From NCBI GenBank assembly GCA_021845925.1, contig JAJZUW010000009.1, positions 1-34,167 of the forward strand: DNA of 34,167 nucleotides, written 5' to 3'. Both the position numbers and the translations under genes were made by a program. The notes under the pieces are model-generated. The model searched no databases. It had not been told where the DNA came from and saw only the letters and a list, made by a program, of their open reading frames with translations. Shown here piece by piece: positions 7,003 through 16,397 of the stretch. The stretch comes from Pseudomonadota bacterium (GTDB lineage: Bacteria > Pseudomonadota > Gammaproteobacteria > Burkholderiales > Sulfuriferulaceae). Within the stretch, counting starts at the first letter, position 1; each line of letters starts with the position of its first letter.

Positions 7003-8142
7003 ATGTTTGAATATTCGGTGCTGAAATTGATCTGGTGGCTGTTTGTCGGGGTATTGCTGCTCGGCTTTGCCATCATGGATGGTCACGACATGGGGGTTGG
7101 CACGCTGTTACCGTTTGTCGGCAGAAATGACGATGAACGTCGGGTGGTGATCAATACCGTCGGTCCGCACTGGGATGGTAACCAGGTCTGGTTCATCCTG
7201 GGCGGTGGGGCCATTTTTGCGGCATGGCCGCTGGTGTATGCCACCGCGTTTTCCGGGTTTTACTGGGCGATGCTTGCCGTGTTGTGGTCCCTGTTCTTTC
7301 GCCCGGTCGGGTTCGATTACCGGTCCAAGATCGAGAGCAAGACCTGGCGCAACACCTGGGACTGGGGGCTGTTTATCGGTGGTTTTGTCCCGCCGCTGAT
7401 TTTTGGTGTGGCCTTCGGAAACCTGTTGCAAGGCGTGCCGTTCTATTTTGACAACGATCTGCGTTCGTTTTATACGGGTTCGTTCTGGGCGTTGCTGAAC
7501 CCGTTTGCGCTGCTGGCCGGATTGGTCAGCACATCAATGATCACCGCGCACGGTGCGAATTTTCTGCTGATTCGCACCGAAGGGGAGGTCTATCGACGCA
7601 GCCGGGCTATGAGCATCTTTTTCAGCAGTCTCACTATCGTGCTGTTTGCCCTGGCCGGAATGTGGGTTATGCACGGCATCAGCGGATACGTGCTTACCAG
7701 TGGTGATCTGCCCGATGCGCTGCCCAACCCGCTCGACAAGACGGTTGTCATGCAGGCGGGGGCATGGATGCACAATTTTCATACCTGGCCGCTGACCTGG
7801 CTGGTGCCTGCCGCCGGTTTTGCCGGTGCTGTCCTGTCCATCCTGTTTGCAATGGGCAACAAGCCGGTGCTGGCGTTTGTCAGTTCGGCAACCAGCATGC
7901 TGGGTGTGATTGGAACGGCGGGCGTGGCAATGTTTCCGTTTGTCATGCCATCGTCGAGCGATCCACGCTCCAGCATGACGGTCTGGGACAGTGTTTCCTC
8001 GCAGACCACGTTGTCCCTGATGTTCTGGGCAACCGTGATATTTCTGCCCCTGGTGATCTTTTATACCAGTTGGGCTTACAAGGTCATGTCCGGCAAGGTG
8101 ACGCTTGATTTCATCAAGGGTCATGACCATTCGGCATATTGA
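7003..8142 (+). CDS. cydB: Cytochrome bd ubiquinol oxidase subunit II
   Basis: The 379-residue polytopic membrane protein is homologous over its whole length to E. coli CydB. Visible conserved segments include GFAIMDGHDMGVG with the conserved aspartate, TVGPHWDGNQVW with the second conserved aspartate, FFRPVGFDYRSK and NPFALLAGLVS. It lacks covalent heme attachment motifs, as expected. A strong AGGAG Shine-Dalgarno lies before ATG 7003; the 65-nt gap after cydA contains only a small hairpin. It forms the heterodimer with CydA in the inner membrane. Confidence 0.97.
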   Translation: MFEYSVLKLIWWLFVGVLLLGFAIMDGHDMGVGTLLPFVGRNDDERRVVINTVGPHWDGNQVWFILGGGAIFAAWPLVYATAFSGFYWAMLAVLWSLFFRPVGFDYRSKIESKTWRNTWDWGLFIGGFVPPLIFGVAFGNLLQGVPFYFDNDLRSFYTGSFWALLNPFALLAGLVSTSMITAHGANFLLIRTEGEVYRRSRAMSIFFSSLTIVLFALAGMWVMHGISGYVLTSGDLPDALPNPLDKTVVMQAGAWMHNFHTWPLTWLVPAAGFAGAVLSILFAMGNKPVLAFVSSATSMLGVIGTAGVAMFPFVMPSSSDPRSSMTVWDSVSSQTTLSLMFWATVIFLPLVIFYTSWAYKVMSGKVTLDFIKGHDHSAY

Positions 8143-8154
8143 CGGGAGGTAGTC

Positions 8155-8283
8155 ATGTGGTACTTTACCTGGTTTCTGGGCGTTGCCATGGCGGTTCTTC
8201 TGGCAATCGTCAATGCTGTTTACGGCGAAAACCATGAGCTGAGCGAGGATGCAGATTCCGCGCCGGACGGGCGTCGCAATTGA
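8155..8283 (+). CDS. cydX: CydX/YbgT small subunit of cytochrome bd
   Basis: The 42-residue frame begins MWYFTWFLGVAMAV, the hallmark start of CydX (MWYF-W-LG), with one transmembrane helix and a short acidic tail (ENHELSEDAD). CydX is an accessory subunit needed for stability and activity of cytochrome bd. GGGAGGT lies 4 nt before the ATG. It starts 12 nt after cydB and its TGA overlaps the likely TTG start of ybgE. Confidence 0.93.
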   Translation: MWYFTWFLGVAMAVLLAIVNAVYGENHELSEDADSAPDGRRN

Positions 8284-8540
8284 ACACCGTGTCTGCCCGC
8301 ACTGTCTCGCTGTTCATGTCACTGGTTCTGGCAGGGTTGATCACGTTCTACCCGCCAGCCGTTGCCCGCATGGGGCATGGAATGCTGACCCTGCTGATCT
8401 GGGGAGTCTGTGCCGGATTCGTGCACGGCTTTGGTTACCAGCCTGACAGCCGGGCATGGCGTGTGATATTTGCGCCCTTGCCGGCCTGGCTGCTGATGGT
8501 GGCCGGATTGTATGGTGCGTTGCGCGGAATGCATGGTTAG
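8280..8540 (+). CDS. ybgE: Cyd operon protein YbgE
   Basis: The 86-residue membrane protein has three predicted hydrophobic segments (about 8-26, 35-53 and 66-83). Sequence such as HGMLTLLIWGVCAGFVHGFGY matches YbgE, which follows cydX in many proteobacterial cyd operons. Its function is unknown and it is dispensable for oxidase activity in E. coli. The start is uncertain: TTG 8280 overlaps the cydX stop (TTGA), and no ATG occurs before the first helix. It is followed by pdo after 8 nt. Confidence 0.8.
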   Translation: MNTVSARTVSLFMSLVLAGLITFYPPAVARMGHGMLTLLIWGVCAGFVHGFGYQPDSRAWRVIFAPLPAWLLMVAGLYGALRGMHG

Positions 8541-8548
8541 GGGCGGAC

Positions 8549-9256
8549 ATGCCATATTTCCGCCAGTTGTTTGATGTCGCCAGCGCAAGCTACAGTTATC
8601 TGCTGGCCGATCCGGATTCTGGCATTGCGGTGCTGATCGATCCTGTCCAGGAACATGTGCCACTGTACCAGTCCGTGGTTGAAGAAGTTGGCCTGCATCT
8701 GGATCTGGTGCTGGAGACGCATCGTCATGCAGATCACGTGAGTGCGGCAGGCACCCTGCATGAGTTGACTGATGCGCGGGTTGCCGTGGCAGAGAACCGC
8801 AAGGGCGAGCAGCAGGCTGATATCTGGCTGGCAGATGGGCAGATCTTGCGGTTTGGCAAGGAATCCATTACCGTGATTGCAACACCTGGACATACTGCTG
8901 GTTGTCTGAGTTTTTTGTGGCAGGACAGGCTTTTTACCGGTGATGCCTTGCTGATTGGTGACTGCGGGCGCACAGATACTGGCGAAGGCGACCCCGGAAT
9001 GCTGTATGACAGCATCACGCGCAAAATCTGGCCGATGCCGGACGAAGTGCTGGTTTATCCTGGTCATGATTATCACCATCGCCGCGTGTCCTGTGTCATG
9101 CAGGAACGACAGACCAATCGCTGTTTTGCCGAATTGACCCGGGATGAATTCATCGCGCTGATGGCGCGATCATCGTCACCGGCAATGTCCGGGGTGCAGG
9201 GGGTAATGACCCTGAAACATGAATCTGGAACCAATGAGGTTGATTATGCAGGTTGA
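8549..9256 (+). CDS. pdo: Persulfide dioxygenase (ETHE1-like metallo-beta-lactamase fold)
   Basis: The 235-residue protein has the beta-lactamase-fold motif THRHADH (H58, H60, D62, H63) and TPGHTAGCLSF (H115). GDALLIGDCGRTD contributes D132 and the conserved RTD, and PGHDY gives the final histidine. H58, H115 and D132 correspond to the mononuclear iron ligands of ETHE1. The enzyme oxidises glutathione persulfide with O2 to sulfite and glutathione. The start ATG 8549 (MPYFRQLFD) is chosen over a longer in-frame opening that would overlap ybgE. The last residues overlap the next gene by 11 nt. It sits between cytochrome bd and a truncated haemoglobin in one operon under FisR-type control. A glyoxalase II role is less likely given the ETHE1 signature and context. 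Confidence 0.9.
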   Translation: MPYFRQLFDVASASYSYLLADPDSGIAVLIDPVQEHVPLYQSVVEEVGLHLDLVLETHRHADHVSAAGTLHELTDARVAVAENRKGEQQADIWLADGQILRFGKESITVIATPGHTAGCLSFLWQDRLFTGDALLIGDCGRTDTGEGDPGMLYDSITRKIWPMPDEVLVYPGHDYHHRRVSCVMQERQTNRCFAELTRDEFIALMARSSSPAMSGVQGVMTLKHESGTNEVDYAG

Positions 9257-9641
9257 AACAATGGTGACGCATTATGAACGCATCGGTGGCGAGGAAGTGG
9301 TGCGTCGCCTGGTTCACCGTTTTTATGAGTTGATGAATGAGCTTCCCGAAGCATGGGAAGTGCGCAAGCTGCATCACGAAGATTTGACGGGTTCGGAAGA
9401 AAAGCTGTTCAAGTTCCTGTCGGGCTGGATGGGTGGGCCGCAACTCTATGTCGAACAGTATGGACATCCGCGCCTGAGATTTCGTCATCTTCCGTTTGCG
9501 ATCGGCATCCAGGAACGTGATCAGTGGCTGATGTGCATGGATCAGGCGATGCGCGAGATCGTGGAAGACGAACGCTTGCGTCGGGAATTGTCGGCTGCCT
9601 TTGCCCAGGTGGCCAATCACATGCGTAACCGACCGGAATGA
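9246..9641 (+). CDS. Group II truncated haemoglobin (trHbO-like)
   Basis: The 131-residue 2-over-2 globin shows the B-helix HRFYELM with Tyr B10 (Y27), the proximal histidine in RFRHLPFAIG (H81) and Trp at G8 (W94), the combination typical of group II. These proteins bind O2, and in some cases sulfide or NO. ATG 9246 is preferred because GAGG lies 7 nt upstream; ATG 9219 and ATG 9261 are alternatives. The gene overlaps the pdo stop by 11 nt, so co-translation is likely. Placed after an O2-consuming persulfide dioxygenase, it may supply or buffer O2 or bind sulfide or NO; that role is inference. Confidence 0.9.
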   Translation: MQVETMVTHYERIGGEEVVRRLVHRFYELMNELPEAWEVRKLHHEDLTGSEEKLFKFLSGWMGGPQLYVEQYGHPRLRFRHLPFAIGIQERDQWLMCMDQAMREIVEDERLRRELSAAFAQVANHMRNRPE

Positions 9642-9669
9642 CCGACGACAACAAGGAGACTGTTTGATC

Positions 9670-10050
9670 ATGATGACCCCTCAACAATTGGTGGCAGAAG
9701 CCAAAGCCCAGATACGGGAAGTCGATGTGCCCGAGGCACTGGCCATGTTGCAAAAAGGTGTTCAGGTCATTGATGTGCGCGAAGAACATGAGTTTCTGGC
9801 CGGCAGCTTGCCTGGTGCGGCAAACATTCCGCGCGGAGTGCTGGAATTCAAGACGCCGGAACATCCCAAACTGGCTGACCGGGCAGCAACGCTGCTGGTG
9901 TATTGTCGGTCGGGTGGTCGTTCGGCACTGGCCGTGCAAAGTTTGCAACGCCTTGGTTACACCGGAGCGGTATCGATGGCCGGAGGCTACGAGGCCTGGG
10001 TGAAACATCACGAGCCAGTGGTAGAAGACAAGACCAATTACGGCGGCTGA
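9670..10050 (+). CDS. Single-domain rhodanese (sulfurtransferase)
   Basis: This 126-residue protein is one rhodanese domain: VIDVREEHEFLAGSLPGAANIP is the conserved front half, and VYCRSGGRS is the active-site loop with catalytic C79. Rhodaneses move sulfane sulfur between thiosulfate, glutathione persulfide and acceptors, and in PDO-linked pathways convert persulfide plus sulfite to thiosulfate or speed delivery to PDO. AAGGAG at 9653-9658 is 5 nt before an in-frame TTG (9664) and 11 nt before ATG 9670, so the true start may be the TTG two codons earlier. It is the last gene of the cyd-pdo run. Confidence 0.93.
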   Translation: MMTPQQLVAEAKAQIREVDVPEALAMLQKGVQVIDVREEHEFLAGSLPGAANIPRGVLEFKTPEHPKLADRAATLLVYCRSGGRSALAVQSLQRLGYTGAVSMAGGYEAWVKHHEPVVEDKTNYGG

Positions 10051-10127
10051 TCCCGCCTGTAATCAGTGGACTGCTGAAAAGGAAGTGGGGCATGCCGCAG
10101 CGGAGATCCCGGTGAGGCATGTCTGTT

Positions 10128-10153
10128 AACCGTTGCATCGATCTGCGACGGTT
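10128..10153. terminator. Weak hairpin after the rhodanese gene
   Basis: AACCGT (10128-10133) and ACGGTT (10148-10153) form a 6-bp stem with a 14-nt loop and no T-tract. A second weak stem, GGCGG/CCGCC, overlaps the rhodanese stop. Either could attenuate the operon before sqr, but neither is a convincing intrinsic terminator, so readthrough into sqr is possible. Confidence 0.25.
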
Positions 10154-10209
10154 GTCAAGGGAAATGGGTGTGTTGGGCGGAGAGCCACGATTGCACGTGG
10201 CGTACGAGA

Positions 10210-10241
10210 TTGATTGGTATAAGAATATCTTTATATTCTTA
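10210..10241 (+). promoter_or_regulatory. sqr promoter with overlapping 9-bp-arm palindrome
   Basis: TTGATT (10210-10215) and TATATT (10232-10237) are 16 nt apart. Perfect arms TAAGAATAT (10220-10228) and ATATTCTTA (10233-10241) cover the spacer and -10. The half-sites read GAAT-N8-ATTC. An ArsR-type repressor operator is the simplest reading; SqrR/BigR-type regulators of sulfide genes bind AT-rich dyads of this size, with the SqrR core recalled as ATTC-N8-GAAT, the opposite half-site order. There is no sigma-54 element here. sqr starts 22 nt downstream. Confidence 0.6.
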
Positions 10242-10251
10242 AGTTTTGTAA

Positions 10252-11532
<1,281 letters not shown>

Positions 11533-11728
11533 ATCGCCAGTTGCCAGACTGGTCATGCCGTGCGGAGTGTCTCCCGGACATTCCGCGCGGCACCGGCATC
11601 CGCTCTTTGGCGCCTGTTATTCTGGCAGAAGAATCTTGATGTCATTGTGAACCGGTAACCGCGCCGGCTTTATTATCGGCATGTCCTCTGTTATTCTTGC
11701 AGGTTCCAGGCTCCGTTTGCAATCGCTG

Positions 11729-13366
11729 ATGATCACGACTGATGTGCTGATAATAGGCAGTGGCTTGGCCGCATTCACAACCGCCCTGCATCTGGCCGAC
11801 AGTTTGCAGGTCACGATAGTGACCAAAAAGTCGCTGGTGGATTCGGCCAGTGACTGGGCTCAGGGTGGAATTGCTGCCGTGCTGGACTCGATGGACAGTC
11901 TGGCGTCGCATGTCGAGGATACGCTGGAGGCCGGTGCAGGTCTCTGTCATCGTGCTGCCGTCGAGCAGGTGGTGGCCGGAGCGCCGGAAGCGATTGCCTG
12001 GCTGGAGCGCCTGCATGTGCCGTTCACGCGCGAAGAATCGAGCGGACATCTGCATCTGACACGGGAAGGTGGTCACAGTGCCCGGCGTATTGTGCATGCG
12101 ACCGATGCCACCGGCCACGCAGTTCAGGTCACGTTGCTGGACCGGGTGCGCCAGCATCCCAATATCAAGGTGCTGGAACAGCACATCGCGGTGGATCTCA
12201 TCACCGGTGCCAGGATCGGCCTCGATCCCGGACGCTGTTATGGCTGTTATGTGCTCGATCGCGAACGGGACCATGTGGACACCTGGATCGCCAGTCACAC
12301 GGTTCTGGCAACAGGTGGTGCCGGCAAGGTTTACCTCTATACCACCAATCCGGACACATCAACCGGCGATGGCATCGCCATGGCCTGGCGTGCAGGCTGC
12401 AGCGTCGCCAACATGGAGTTTGTCCAGTTTCATCCGACCTGTCTGTATCATCCCCATGCCAAGTCATTTCTGATTACCGAAGCTGTGCGAGGTGAAGGAG
12501 GCTTGCTGCGGCTGCCGGACGGTGAACGTTTCATGCAGAACTACGATGCGCGTGCCGAACTGGCGCCGCGAGACATTGTCGCACGGGCGATCGACAGCGA
12601 AATGAAAAAGCGGGGCATCGACTGTGTGTATCTGGATATTTCGCACAAGGATGCTGCGTTCATACGCGAGCATTTTCCCAATATCCATCAACGCTGTCTG
12701 AGTCTGGGCATCGACATGACGCGCGAACCGATTCCGGTTGTGCCGGCCGCCCATTACACCTGCGGTGGTGTGGTGGTGGATCTGGATGCGCGTACCGGGC
12801 TGGACCGGCTGTATGCGGTGGGTGAAGTGTCGCACACTGGTTTGCATGGCGCCAACCGGCTTGCCAGCAATTCGTTGCTGGAATGTCTGGTGTATGGCAA
12901 GGCGGCCGCGCGGGCCATTCTCGACAGCGGACCCATGCAGCTGCCCAAGGTACCCGAGTGGGATGATAGCCGCGTGGCAGATGCGGACGAGGAAGTGCTG
13001 CTGGCCCATAATTGGGAAGAACTCAGGCGGGCGATGTGGGATTATGTCGGCATTGTGCGTACTGACAAACGCTTGGCGCGCGCGGCGCGCCGGATTTCTC
13101 TGCTACAGGAAGAAATCGAAGAATATTACCGGAGCTTCCGTGTCAGCAATGATCTGATCGAGTTGCGCAACCTGTCCATGACAGCCAAACTGATTGTACG
13201 TTCGGCGCAGTTACGCACCGAAAGCCGTGGATTGCACACCAGTCTGGATTATCCGGGCCAGTTGCCGGAACCAATGGATACCGTGCTGCACCAGTTGCGC
13301 AGGTCCGCGCGCGGGGTCTATGACGCTGAGGATGGCCGGCGACGGCATTTCAGCGACTGGGATTGA
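11729..13366 (+). CDS. nadB: L-aspartate oxidase
   Basis: The 545-residue flavoprotein catalyses aspartate to iminoaspartate, the first step of de novo NAD synthesis. The FAD-binding motif is [16 protein letters not shown] at the N-terminus. [56 protein letters not shown] and [15 protein letters not shown] are characteristic of the succinate dehydrogenase/fumarate reductase flavoprotein family and of NadB. Start ATG 11729 places the flavin motif near the N-terminus as usual; an in-frame ATG at 11681 would add 16 residues, and neither has a clear Shine-Dalgarno. nadA and nadC are not adjacent. It is convergent with the membrane-protein gene at 13440. Confidence 0.95.
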   Translation: MITTDVLIIGSGLAAFTTALHLADSLQVTIVTKKSLVDSASDWAQGGIAAVLDSMDSLASHVEDTLEAGAGLCHRAAVEQVVAGAPEAIAWLERLHVPFTREESSGHLHLTREGGHSARRIVHATDATGHAVQVTLLDRVRQHPNIKVLEQHIAVDLITGARIGLDPGRCYGCYVLDRERDHVDTWIASHTVLATGGAGKVYLYTTNPDTSTGDGIAMAWRAGCSVANMEFVQFHPTCLYHPHAKSFLITEAVRGEGGLLRLPDGERFMQNYDARAELAPRDIVARAIDSEMKKRGIDCVYLDISHKDAAFIREHFPNIHQRCLSLGIDMTREPIPVVPAAHYTCGGVVVDLDARTGLDRLYAVGEVSHTGLHGANRLASNSLLECLVYGKAAARAILDSGPMQLPKVPEWDDSRVADADEEVLLAHNWEELRRAMWDYVGIVRTDKRLARAARRISLLQEEIEEYYRSFRVSNDLIELRNLSMTAKLIVRSAQLRTESRGLHTSLDYPGQLPEPMDTVLHQLRRSARGVYDAEDGRRRHFSDWD

Positions 13367-13404
13367 CCGGCTGTTTTTGTCTTGCCTGCGTCCATCCGTT
13401 TTCA

Positions 13405-13422
13405 ACGGTCTGCCACGACCGT
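13405..13422. terminator. Short hairpins between convergent genes
   Basis: ACGGTC (13405-13410) pairs with GACCGT (13417-13422), and GGTGC-TCGG-GCACC follows directly. They lie between the convergent nadB and the BPSS1780-type gene. No T-tract is present, so intrinsic termination is uncertain. Confidence 0.3.
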
Positions 13423-13439
13423 CGGTGCTCGGGCACCTG

Positions 13440-14213
13440 CTAACGTCGGGTTGCCTGCACGACTTCCGGATCGTCAAACAGATCGCGCCAGGCCGTGTAG
13501 TAGCAAAGAAACCCGACCGGAATCACGATCAGCAGCCCAAGCAAGCCCGGAATGCTGCCGATCACCATCATGAAAACCATCAGGAAACCATACAGCAGAA
13601 AGGCCGGAAAATTGGACTGGCATGTCCGGAAGCTGAGTTTCATGGCTTCGATCGGCAGCATGTCATTCAGGACAATCAGCGTGGGGGCAAACCAGTACAG
13701 CATCAGGATGGCGGTAAACAGAAACAGCGTAACCAGCAGCACCAGCAGGGCAACCGGGCTGAATGGCAGATTGAGTGGGGCCGGGGCTGCTGTCTGGCTG
13801 GCTGTGTTGGTATGCACGGCCTGCACCAGGGCATGGATCATCGGATCGTTGCCAAACAGGCCTGGCAACCAGAACACGATGAGCATGCCAGTCATGTAAA
13901 TGCCGCCTACGGTGACCAGCCGTCCGCTGTAATGGGTGTTGAAGGCCGAAAAGATGTCGCGGATGTCTGCTGGCCGGCCATGTTCCAGCTGATTGCAGGC
14001 CAGCATCCAGCCACCCAGCAGTACGGGCGTGATCAGCTGGAACACAATGGCACCGACCGGGCCGAGCAGGTAACCAGTGCCATAGCCGACCACCACGATA
14101 ATGCTGCTGAAGCTGATCCAGATCAGCGGATGTTTCCAGTACAGGTAAAACGCGTCCCGAATCCATGCGTAGCCATGCGAGGCGGGCCGGATATGGAAGG
14201 AAGGTGTTTGCAT
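13440..14213 (-). CDS. BPSS1780-type integral membrane protein of unknown function
   Basis: This 257-residue protein has about six hydrophobic segments (near 27-50, 55-70, 100-120, 150-175, 205-222 and 224-242) joined by short loops. The N-terminal AWIRDAFYLYWKHPLIWI and the LLGGWMLACNQLEHG block match a betaproteobacterial membrane-protein family annotated as BPSS1780. Its biochemical role is not known. It starts 2 nt after the thrB stop, so it is translated from the same message; co-transcription does not show a shared function. Confidence 0.8.
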   Translation of the reverse strand: MQTPSFHIRPASHGYAWIRDAFYLYWKHPLIWISFSSIIVVVGYGTGYLLGPVGAIVFQLITPVLLGGWMLACNQLEHGRPADIRDIFSAFNTHYSGRLVTVGGIYMTGMLIVFWLPGLFGNDPMIHALVQAVHTNTASQTAAPAPLNLPFSPVALLVLLVTLFLFTAILMLYWFAPTLIVLNDMLPIEAMKLSFRTCQSNFPAFLLYGFLMVFMMVIGSIPGLLGLLIVIPVGFLCYYTAWRDLFDDPEVVQATRR

Positions 14214-14215
14214 GT

Positions 14216-15169
14216 TCAGTTAACCCACAGACTGCGCAGACGGGATTGTGCCTCGATGCGCAATTGAAGAATGTTGCGGAAATGATCCGGGTTCTTGGCG
14301 TGGGTGATTTCGCCCTCCCGCGGGAAATGCAGGTCATGCAGACGGGAAACCCAGAAACGCAAGGCTGCGGCGCGCAGCACCACGGGCCATGCGCCCCGTT
14401 CTAGCGGAATCAGAGGTCTGATCTGATGATAAGCCTCTAACATCGCCATGCAGCGCAGTTCGTCCAGTCCGCCGTCAGCTGTCACACACCAGTCGTTGAC
14501 TGTAATGGCCAGATCGTAGAGCCAGGTATCTGTACAGGCAAAATAAAAGTCGATCACGCCTGTCAGTTGGTCATGGTCAAACAGCACGTTGTCCCGGAAC
14601 AGATCTGCATGAATGATGCCGCGTGGCAGGTCTTGCAGGCGGTGCAGTGACTGGTAGCGGATTTCTGCCTGCAACAGGGCGACATCTTCCTGGGATAGCA
14701 CCGGCAACAGGCGCGGAGCAAGCTGCTTCCACCAGCTGGCCGCGCGCGGGTTGTCGCGTTGCATGGGAAAACTCGCGCCGGCCAGGTGAATCCGGGCCAG
14801 CATTGTACCGACAGCGGCACATTGTCCGGCATCAGGGTGTTCGATCGACCGGCCAGACAGGCGGGTGACGATGCTGGCCGGTTTCCCGTTGACTTCCTGC
14901 AGCATTGCGCCGGATCTGTCAGTCATCGGATGCGGGCATGGAATGCCATGGTCGGCCAGGTGGGCCATCAGGTTCAGGAAAAATGGCAGTTCTTCTGGCT
15001 TGAGCAATTCGAACAGGGTCAATACGAAACGCTGCCGATCGGTGGACAGGAAATAGTTCGTGTTTTCGATACCGGACGCAATCCCTTCCAGCGACTGCAA
15101 CTGTCCGAGATCAAACCGGCCCAGCAGGCTGCCGGCATCCGAATCAGAAACGCGGGTAAAAACAGACAT
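14216..15169 (-). CDS. thrB: Homoserine kinase (APH-fold ThrB type II)
   Basis: The 317-residue kinase belongs to the aminoglycoside phosphotransferase fold used for homoserine phosphorylation in many beta- and gammaproteobacteria, not the GHMP type of E. coli. The N-terminus MSVFTRVSD, the GIENTNYFLST nucleotide-loop region, the catalytic HADLFRDN and the metal-binding IDFYFA are present. It converts homoserine and ATP to O-phosphohomoserine for threonine synthesis. It lies between the DUF2782 gene (56-nt gap) and the BPSS1780-type gene; no other thr genes are adjacent. Confidence 0.92.
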   Translation of the reverse strand: MSVFTRVSDSDAGSLLGRFDLGQLQSLEGIASGIENTNYFLSTDRQRFVLTLFELLKPEELPFFLNLMAHLADHGIPCPHPMTDRSGAMLQEVNGKPASIVTRLSGRSIEHPDAGQCAAVGTMLARIHLAGASFPMQRDNPRAASWWKQLAPRLLPVLSQEDVALLQAEIRYQSLHRLQDLPRGIIHADLFRDNVLFDHDQLTGVIDFYFACTDTWLYDLAITVNDWCVTADGGLDELRCMAMLEAYHQIRPLIPLERGAWPVVLRAAALRFWVSRLHDLHFPREGEITHAKNPDHFRNILQLRIEAQSRLRSLWVN

Positions 15170-15225
15170 GGTCTTCGGTCAGGCGGTTATAGGCGTACCT
15201 GCTGGCGTATCTGCTGGCATGGGCA

Positions 15226-15609
15226 TTACCACTGTTTGAGAATCCACATGGGGGGCTGCACGCCATTGCTGAGCAGGTCGCGCCGGCGGAACTGCCCGTC
15301 GCCGTTGTCATCCACCAGGTAATAGGGGCGTCCGATCGCCGGAACCACCCGGATCATGTAGACCTTGCCATGCCGGCTGTATTCTTCCCAGGTGTCCTTG
15401 CCATGCGGGACGGTCTTGATTTCGGGTTTGCCGGATTTGCCACCCGTGATCACATGGTTGGCGTCAGCGGGCTGGTTGCTGGCGGCAGGCTGGGCGTTGT
15501 CCTGGCTGACCGCTGGCGGAGGCGGGGCATCCGGCAATGCGGATTGTCCGGCGCTGGCGATGACTGGCAGGGCGAGCAGAATGAAAAGATAAAGGCGCAC
15601 GGACGGCAC
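15226..15609 (-). CDS. DUF2782 secreted/periplasmic small protein
   Basis: This 127-residue protein has a hydrophobic signal peptide (RLYLFILLALPVIASAG, probable cleavage near residue 20), a Pro/Ala-rich linker, and a compact C-terminal domain. That domain contains EEYSRHGKVYMIRVVP and GRPYYLVDDNGDGQF, the recognisable DUF2782 core. The function is unknown. The family is often found near polA and thrB in betaproteobacteria, as here. The DDNGDG run could suggest metal binding but this is not established. Confidence 0.85.
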   Translation of the reverse strand: MPSVRLYLFILLALPVIASAGQSALPDAPPPPAVSQDNAQPAASNQPADANHVITGGKSGKPEIKTVPHGKDTWEEYSRHGKVYMIRVVPAIGRPYYLVDDNGDGQFRRRDLLSNGVQPPMWILKQW

Positions 15610-15651
15610 TCCGAAAAACTGACAGGACCCATTCTACCAGAGCTGGCCCGG

Positions 15652-16380
15652 TTACAAATAGAGCTGGATTTCGCGATCGTGAGCCGTCGGCTCGAATCCC
15701 TGGGTTTCGTAGTGATCGAAAATGGCGCAAACCACAGCTTCCGGGTCATCAATCACCTTGACCAGGTTCAGGTCTTCCGGCGAAATGGTCTTTTCAGCAA
15801 CCAGCGCATCGCGGAACCAGTCGAGCAAGCCATTCCAGAATCCGCTTTGCACCAGAATGATGGGGATTTTGCGCGTTTTGCCGGTCTGGACCAGGGTCAG
15901 TGCTTCCATTAGTTCGTCCAGAGTGCCAAAACCGCCCGGCATGACCACATATGCCGAGGCATATTTGACGAACATGACTTTGCGCACGAAAAAGTGCGAA
16001 AAGCTGACCGAGATATCCTGGTAGGGGTTATCGTGCTGTTCGTGCGGCAGCTGGATGTTCAGGCCGACGCTGGGGGATATGCCATAAAATGCCCCCTTGT
16101 TGGCGGCTTCCATCACGCCCGGTCCGCCACCGGACATCACGGCAAATCCGGCGTCGGACAGCTTGCGCGCAATGCGCTCGGTGAGTTCGTAGTTCGGATG
16201 GTCGGGAGAGGTTCTTGCACTGCCGAAAATACTGACCGCAGGACGGATTCCGCTCAGCAATTCTGTCGACGAGACAAATTCTGACATAATCTCGAACATG
16301 CGCCAGGATTCGCGCGCATTGTATTTGGCATGGGTGGCTTTTTCGGGGTCGGCCAGAAGCGGCAGTTTTTCGTTGTGCAT
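15652..16380 (-). CDS. LOG-family (TIGR00730) Rossmann-fold protein
   Basis: The 242-residue protein has both signature motifs of the lysine-decarboxylase-like LOG family: SGGGPGVMEAAN and MPGGFGTLDE. Members are nucleotide 5'-monophosphate phosphoribohydrolases that release free cytokinin-type bases or ribose 5-phosphate from AMP/GMP. True lysine decarboxylase activity is not expected. The N-terminal RESWRMFEIMSEFV block is conserved among relatives and supports the long start at 16380, although no Shine-Dalgarno is obvious. Its start codon is only 17 nt from that of divergent polA. Confidence 0.9.
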   Translation of the reverse strand: MHNEKLPLLADPEKATHAKYNARESWRMFEIMSEFVSSTELLSGIRPAVSIFGSARTSPDHPNYELTERIARKLSDAGFAVMSGGGPGVMEAANKGAFYGISPSVGLNIQLPHEQHDNPYQDISVSFSHFFVRKVMFVKYASAYVVMPGGFGTLDELMEALTLVQTGKTRKIPIILVQSGFWNGLLDWFRDALVAEKTISPEDLNLVKVIDDPEAVVCAIFDHYETQGFEPTAHDREIQLYL

Positions 16381-16397
16381 GATTGGGGAGCAGACTG

